DNA of 53,366 bases from contig LVLI01000144.1 in the NCBI GenBank assembly GCA_001687465.1, positions 1-53,366 of the forward strand, given 5' to 3'. The position numbers were made by a program, and so were the translations under genes. The notes beneath the pieces are model-generated. The model saw only the letters and a list, made by a program, of their open reading frames with translations, did not search any database and was not told where the DNA came from. The stretch's first letter is position 1, and each line of letters begins with the position of its first letter. This DNA is from Halocafeteria seosinensis (lineage: Eukaryota > Sar > Bigyra > Bicosoecida). Below are positions 51,601 through 53,366 of the stretch, one piece after another.

Positions 51601-51814
51601 TCGAATCCATGGATCGGACACAGCTGGCTAGCAAAACCATTAGGGTAGGTAGTACCGGTAGTTGTAAGGCCAAAGAGCTTGACCTGGACTTGGCAATCAT
51701 AATTTTTGCGATGGCAACCACACAAAGACGTAAACGATGTCTGCGAACACAAACCGGTGCGATTAGTTTGACCAGTGACTCCATAGTGTGAGTCTTGACA
51801 GAAATTTGGGACAA
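45674..51814 (-). CDS. giant intronless type I membrane protein with propeller-like and CADG/Ig-like repeats
   Basis: 2,046 codons without interruption, stop TAA. The hydrophobic segment LALQLPVLPTLMVLLASC suggests a signal peptide starting at an internal ATG (about codon 39) rather than at 51814. The ectodomain alternates SBBP-like propeller blades (DLWGGIWVAGAIH, DLFIGRWSKEGELQW, FIARANEKAEIVWIKTV) with Ig-like CADG domains. One CADG is near 640-730 (LPQWLSYNETSGVLSS); three in tandem are near 1250-1550, each opened by a VPN-x-x-P motif (VPNQPPY, VPNRSPN, VPNRAPV) and with DPDGDRIYI or DPDGDTLHYQF. One TM helix (about 1560-1580, FKFLAVGVAVVSATLCFGNAL) is followed by RRKRR and a helical cytoplasmic tail of about 460 residues that I do not recognise, with a Cys cluster (GCCQWRRYVSCKCC). 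It probably binds a surface or matrix ligand and signals or anchors inside the cell; that is inference. The gene looks AT-richer than the housekeeping block and sits among repeats and pseudogenes. Confidence 0.85.
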   Translation of the reverse strand: MSQISVKTHTMESLVKLIAPVCVRRHRLRLCVVAIAKIMIAKSRSSSLALQLPVLPTLMVLLASCVRSMDSIPPETERNNLYEELGEENLHDLSDEVEARGYGLTLQDVEPSRLDWVMTDTDASSYWERSFLDNDDDKCTIKHHMHMRSGSPFSYVRAHLRVSFKTVFAITDMEVDLWGGIWVAGAIHAEKDAANNVGDLFIGRWSKEGELQWAKQIIGIKHELTGQDDPPDAIGLTEEGSAWFVGTVFDDPKETKGYLGYGTIDTTGVVENFKVLKGLNYGHTPPSYGHSSLAVQTPGSSQDETVWITSWFRNETSGKVHVLLAAVDRVGKLKQLQLLGEFSLAGYVSLRAKIVSEKLLLVLHEFRVRMNSRLCFFEINTIRNSIDASRCIKTPIFGCCTKLVTMVTGASGSVSVVVRHDQSRSYRSWSYLFQIPSNRSADWLLTRIAVEVQNGHRNLGVRAASAVADSQGIWLTGTMNFQVNPRWYTKAWHPFIAQFSYSGELKQAVILRGYVHDAFTAYATPILTQKQRTPAALYLVGQYFKNTESSSYTNEILFWRVILGESNPFDGDYFDLVSRKLDIKVENLASNQQQASLHRHHAEFSYFGNFSQANISIVFAGNRGLNPTYAILPAYPGVLRHYDLSSMWFGGKYFTDEYQVRLANGSMLPQWLSYNETSGVLSSIYPANEIVTYVPLTMVSVNNGQKCDFWLTVPASNCLRAHAFVSGVEEYVGEDSPAMNSYSVTEVLDIEVDPNSSDAFIIGMHAPTKQCMVNPDSPYPGVFIARANEKAEIVWIKTVSNCLAGGTGAPLRTVGLSISASSHILVSVAYFKEYKNTSFWGTMTKTGNWGPEGAKKIDHPNLVFYDVTFQDKLTFWALTRNGSLRKVSVGENHYLCSSAQLSNDGSLGWKSLWVDNANNSIWVASGAENPSVAKVGFDLSFYWVKSIILPASFRNTYYSNIFGNDSSIWFTSYIQQENALLFFVAQLNEEGTMLWNRVVGGLASIRKFDDPEKAVTQMPDSSLITGINWRSILYECNCILLIHWETNGEIRQAAVIRNKFKNVAVFSLNHNDGFLYVGIDEGLLSLPYWSTNAVLLPEYWFIPDSPWEFEDVVPYAYSLHVSMSFEAHQYSTFESHSIPTRGEDLRSLPGQLRPYPKQATPPLLQKAKFGEHFSVDLLEMNSEQYGSATLKKMRSINAAVWLNMDFINHSIYGIPTGTVRGLYSLDFDLEYSFLYDSAKHYTLPYQFLIRYRMVIDVPNQPPYYSGPTTLRFWIDGLDISNVLLKHVWDPENDTITSYGLALYPRAPPWLVVDPKTGIISATMISGYQGNYTANVTAIDSFGGIGSKLLTINVPNRSPNISIGDQYVYVDNIYIKPLQERDPDGDRIYIQSTEFENRGPLPDWINLSIESNTFVFSPKTGDQGSYNISLIVKDCFQHPYQERSRCGHSVHSYFAVTVPNRAPVLTRAFGQHTLRILEPWSYSIVDHFKDPDGDTLHYQFSHKPGWLKYSSESQELQADLTSIPNHDVYSIIIQAFDGHGGHAQGVLRLQIKTIPQVSFSMSQVFKFLAVGVAVVSATLCFGNALLRRKRRSRYINELSQLLKEYLASCPKGDTECPSVRELNDQYFDQVYPYIRELSNHQSGFFNWARSLHRYYISDNENSKESVASFLITSQFMEDLIGTIRSKWDKSAIETQSLTHILLQSCYLLLLHHNRTVGLSIVDKLRIFGAIDYLISRYQGWVCQSYQFNRGNLEEVLAFYQLLCTRQAVMSTKDNQTNCDIVLNFASDIVIPSQLFTDAYHLWNRTPNKWYIELMLCWQQGQAIRANFVNDDQEGLRKIQKTGKTETRWEFRFGLIDVYIDLLWHYRERGDMATCDQLTKGSKERLGLVALLTQPSQGCCQWRRYVSCKCCSLSQEYQWVSRYAMGRVNSLPDDIRHRISNAVSRVLNNRHSFQPGEDEAKEWAYTVPSSRLFDYFVFDPCAYGSQLFRHSDIQSQSIADHLFSEFSARLCQAGSCVCQRDIAHGENEQPSNHDYHRMNPLNDDEPDA

Positions 51815-51977
51815 CTGTACAGAACGTACAGTTCAAAACTATACAGAATACGACTTCAACTTCAACAAAACTAGGTGGTACCAAAGTCTTACATAAATCG
51901 ACGTGTATTACATGTTTGTTTCGGTCAATTTGTATAACATGACCATGTTGATAATCAACGGTGAAGTGGCTTCACTA

Positions 51978-52502
51978 TCATTGCGGTGTTTTGGTACAGA
52001 GGCAAAAACAAGTTGCCAATACTCCTCCAACAAGCAGGCGCCTGGAAGTACACATCTGGACGACAAGTATATCGCATATGCATATAGTATGCGTTCTTAA
52101 TATTTCTGATACGATGCGGACAAATGAACAGCGGAAATTCGTCCTTCGACTGTGAAGAGCGTGTGGTCTGGCGAAGTCCAGCTGTCTAGCACTTGCTAAC
52201 TTTGGCGGCATCAGCTCACTGAGAGGAGTGTCACTGTCGCAATCGCTACTCTCGTCACCAGGCAGCAACTGTACACCCTTGTCATCAGGAAATAGCGCTT
52301 TCCAGAATGTCTGGAATGTTCCCGAAAGGTCGTTCTTCAGGAAACGAACGGGTTCCCATGAGTTTTCGCTTTCTGGGTAGCCCTTCCACTTCACAGACAC
52401 ACGCTTCTTCGCGGGATCATACTTGACGAACCTTTCGACCACATGCTTCTTTGTCCTCTTACCTGATCCAAAGCTGCGTTTCGAAGTGCTTGACGGCCTG
52501 TT
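51978..52502 (-). pseudogene. chromodomain-encoding segment downstream of an in-frame TAG
   Basis: In the same frame as the ORF to its right but after a TAG (52503-52505). It opens with basic residues, then a chromodomain at about 52310-52450: HVVERFVKYDPAKKRVSVKW, KGYPESENSWEPVRFLKN, with the aromatic and Trp-Glu-Pro positions kept. A Ser/Asp-rich tail follows. This chromodomain type is common at the end of Ty3/gypsy chromovirus integrases and also in host nuclear proteins. No integrase motif lies upstream. It could be a second exon, a relic cut off by a nonsense mutation, or a retroelement fragment. Confidence 0.55.
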
Positions 52503-53351
52503 CTAAACTATTTCACAAGCAGGTGCTGCAATAGGAACACCAGTTGACGTTCTCCTCGACGACTTCTCTCCTGGAACGCGGCTGGCTGACCTGCCGCTAC
52601 ATTTAGAAACACTTGATGCGCTCTTTTCAACTTGCTGGGCGGAACTTCCTGCCTTATGAATGGTCGCTGGACTCGAAGATTTCTTCTTGGCGACGGCGGA
52701 AGATCGACTTCGCTTGACTGGTTTGTTCTTGGTGCTTTGTTTTCTAGCCAGTCTCTGGGAATGCTGGATGTCAGGGACATAAGCACTGGGTTTTAAATTC
52801 TCGGCATTTCCTATTTGCTTCAGAGATGAGTCTTTAGGTGCTTTAGCTGGAAATATTTTCTTGTACATCGCGGTGTGCTGCTCCTGAAGAGATGTAGCAG
52901 ACATTAGAATTTTAATCCAAAGCTCTTTCTGTGTCAGTGCACTCTCAAGCAGTGGTATCAGCAGTGTCTTCTGCAGCGACTTTCGCGCGTTCAATCCAGC
53001 AGCAGAATCTTGATTGGCCAACTCGAGATTTCGAGCCACACTGCTTCTGCGAGAAGCAGCCAACTTCAGCTCACGGGAATACTCCAAGTTGCCATTTACA
53101 GGTACTTCCATTGTATCGGACGCAATATGCTCGAACTTGGGGAATGATTCAGCACTATCATCATTGTCATTCATTCCTAGAGGAGGATCTTGCTCCACAT
53201 CTTCAGCAGAGAGGAAGTCATTAACAGTGACGAGACAACCAATTGCATCCTCGCTAATAGGTAAGCCTGAATAAAGGGCATTCATATCAACGCCTTCGGT
53301 TCCTTCCGTCCTTAAGTTCCTCGTAATGAAAGGTAGCTTATCTTCAGACAT
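52503..53351 (-). CDS. hypothetical basic nuclear-type protein (possibly truncated)
   Basis: 282 codons from ATG 53351 to TAG 52503; the gene might also extend past the window edge. The N-terminal half is acidic to neutral with helical segments (SLQKTLLIPLLESALTQKEL). The C-terminal 90 residues are rich in Lys, Arg and Ser (RSRSSAVAKKKSSSPA, VPGEKSSRRTS), like a nuclear localisation or DNA-contact region. No known domain. The frame continues after the stop into a chromodomain, so the intact gene may have been a chromodomain protein of more than 400 aa. A 38-nt GTGTTC...TTTAG segment could be removed as an intron but would then shift the frame away from the chromodomain. Confidence 0.45.
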   Translation of the reverse strand: MSEDKLPFITRNLRTEGTEGVDMNALYSGLPISEDAIGCLVTVNDFLSAEDVEQDPPLGMNDNDDSAESFPKFEHIASDTMEVPVNGNLEYSRELKLAASRRSSVARNLELANQDSAAGLNARKSLQKTLLIPLLESALTQKELWIKILMSATSLQEQHTAMYKKIFPAKAPKDSSLKQIGNAENLKPSAYVPDIQHSQRLARKQSTKNKPVKRSRSSAVAKKKSSSPATIHKAGSSAQQVEKSASSVSKCSGRSASRVPGEKSSRRTSTGVPIAAPACEIV

Positions 53352-53366
53352 GCGAAAGCACTTGAG

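Noticed and set aside
42503-53351. Reassigned stop codons explaining the in-frame TGA in the sulfotransferase and TAG in the chromodomain gene
   Set aside because: TGA ends CHD, UCHL5 and the cyclase, and TAG ends GCN2 and NDUFA12, so both are working stops.
1-53366. tRNA, rRNA, CRISPR or bacterial-type operon signals
   Set aside because: No T-arm-like consensus with flanking arms was found in the intergenic regions and no regularly spaced repeats outside coding microsatellites; the gene set is plainly eukaryotic nuclear.

Overview
The window is nuclear DNA of a eukaryote. The genes are large and monocistronic, split by short GT-AG introns (52-165 nt, mostly 61-77 nt). The products are typically eukaryotic: a CHD remodeler, GCN2, UCHL5, NDUFA12, COX15, the mitochondrial DNL zinc finger and a ciliary TPH-domain protein. 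TAA, TAG and TGA all end genes, so the code is standard. The CFAP53-like protein implies a ciliated stage. A double-cassette nucleotide cyclase with swapped catalytic halves, and non-LTR retroelement tails of the kind I associate with algal and stramenopile genomes, suggest a SAR-type protist or alga. That placement is an inference; I cannot name the organism.

Layout. 1-3.8 kb is gene-poor and holds decayed retroelement pieces. 3.8-12.8 kb (-) is one uninterrupted 2,994-codon CHD remodeler ending in a RAMA-like domain. 13.5-14.9 kb (-) is COX15, divergent from a CFAP53-like axonemal gene at 15.4-16.8 kb (+), which converges on a membrane-anchored TLDc protein at 16.9-18.2 kb (-). 18.8-25.0 kb (-) is a five-exon cyclase of 1,975 aa. 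After 2.5 kb of apparently non-coding DNA comes a signal peptide / Thr-Pro-Ser stalk / single-TM protein at 27.6-31.2 kb (+). 31.6-41.5 kb is a compact housekeeping block: UCHL5 (+), DNL/HEP (+), NDUFA12 with an extra C-terminal exon (-), and GCN2 (+), the last two divergent.

From 41.5 kb the character changes. There is a second copy of the retroelement tail, a sulfotransferase pseudogene with an in-frame stop and a frameshift, a decayed GC-rich ORF, then an intronless 2,046-codon type I membrane protein (45.7-51.8 kb, -). That protein has propeller-like repeats, cadherin/dystroglycan-type (CADG) Ig-like domains, one TM helix and a large unrecognised cytoplasmic tail. The right edge holds an unknown basic protein separated from a chromodomain by a single in-frame TAG.

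No operon logic applies. Linked themes are mitochondrial genes (COX15, DNL/HEP, NDUFA12), signalling and stress (cyclase, GCN2, TLDc, UCHL5) and cell-surface proteins. The observations most worth pursuing are the giant receptor in its repeat-rich setting, the swapped cyclase, the CHD-RAMA fusion and the NDUFA12 extension. All exon structures were worked out by eye from splice signals, reading phase and recalled family patterns; none was tested by search or RNA data.
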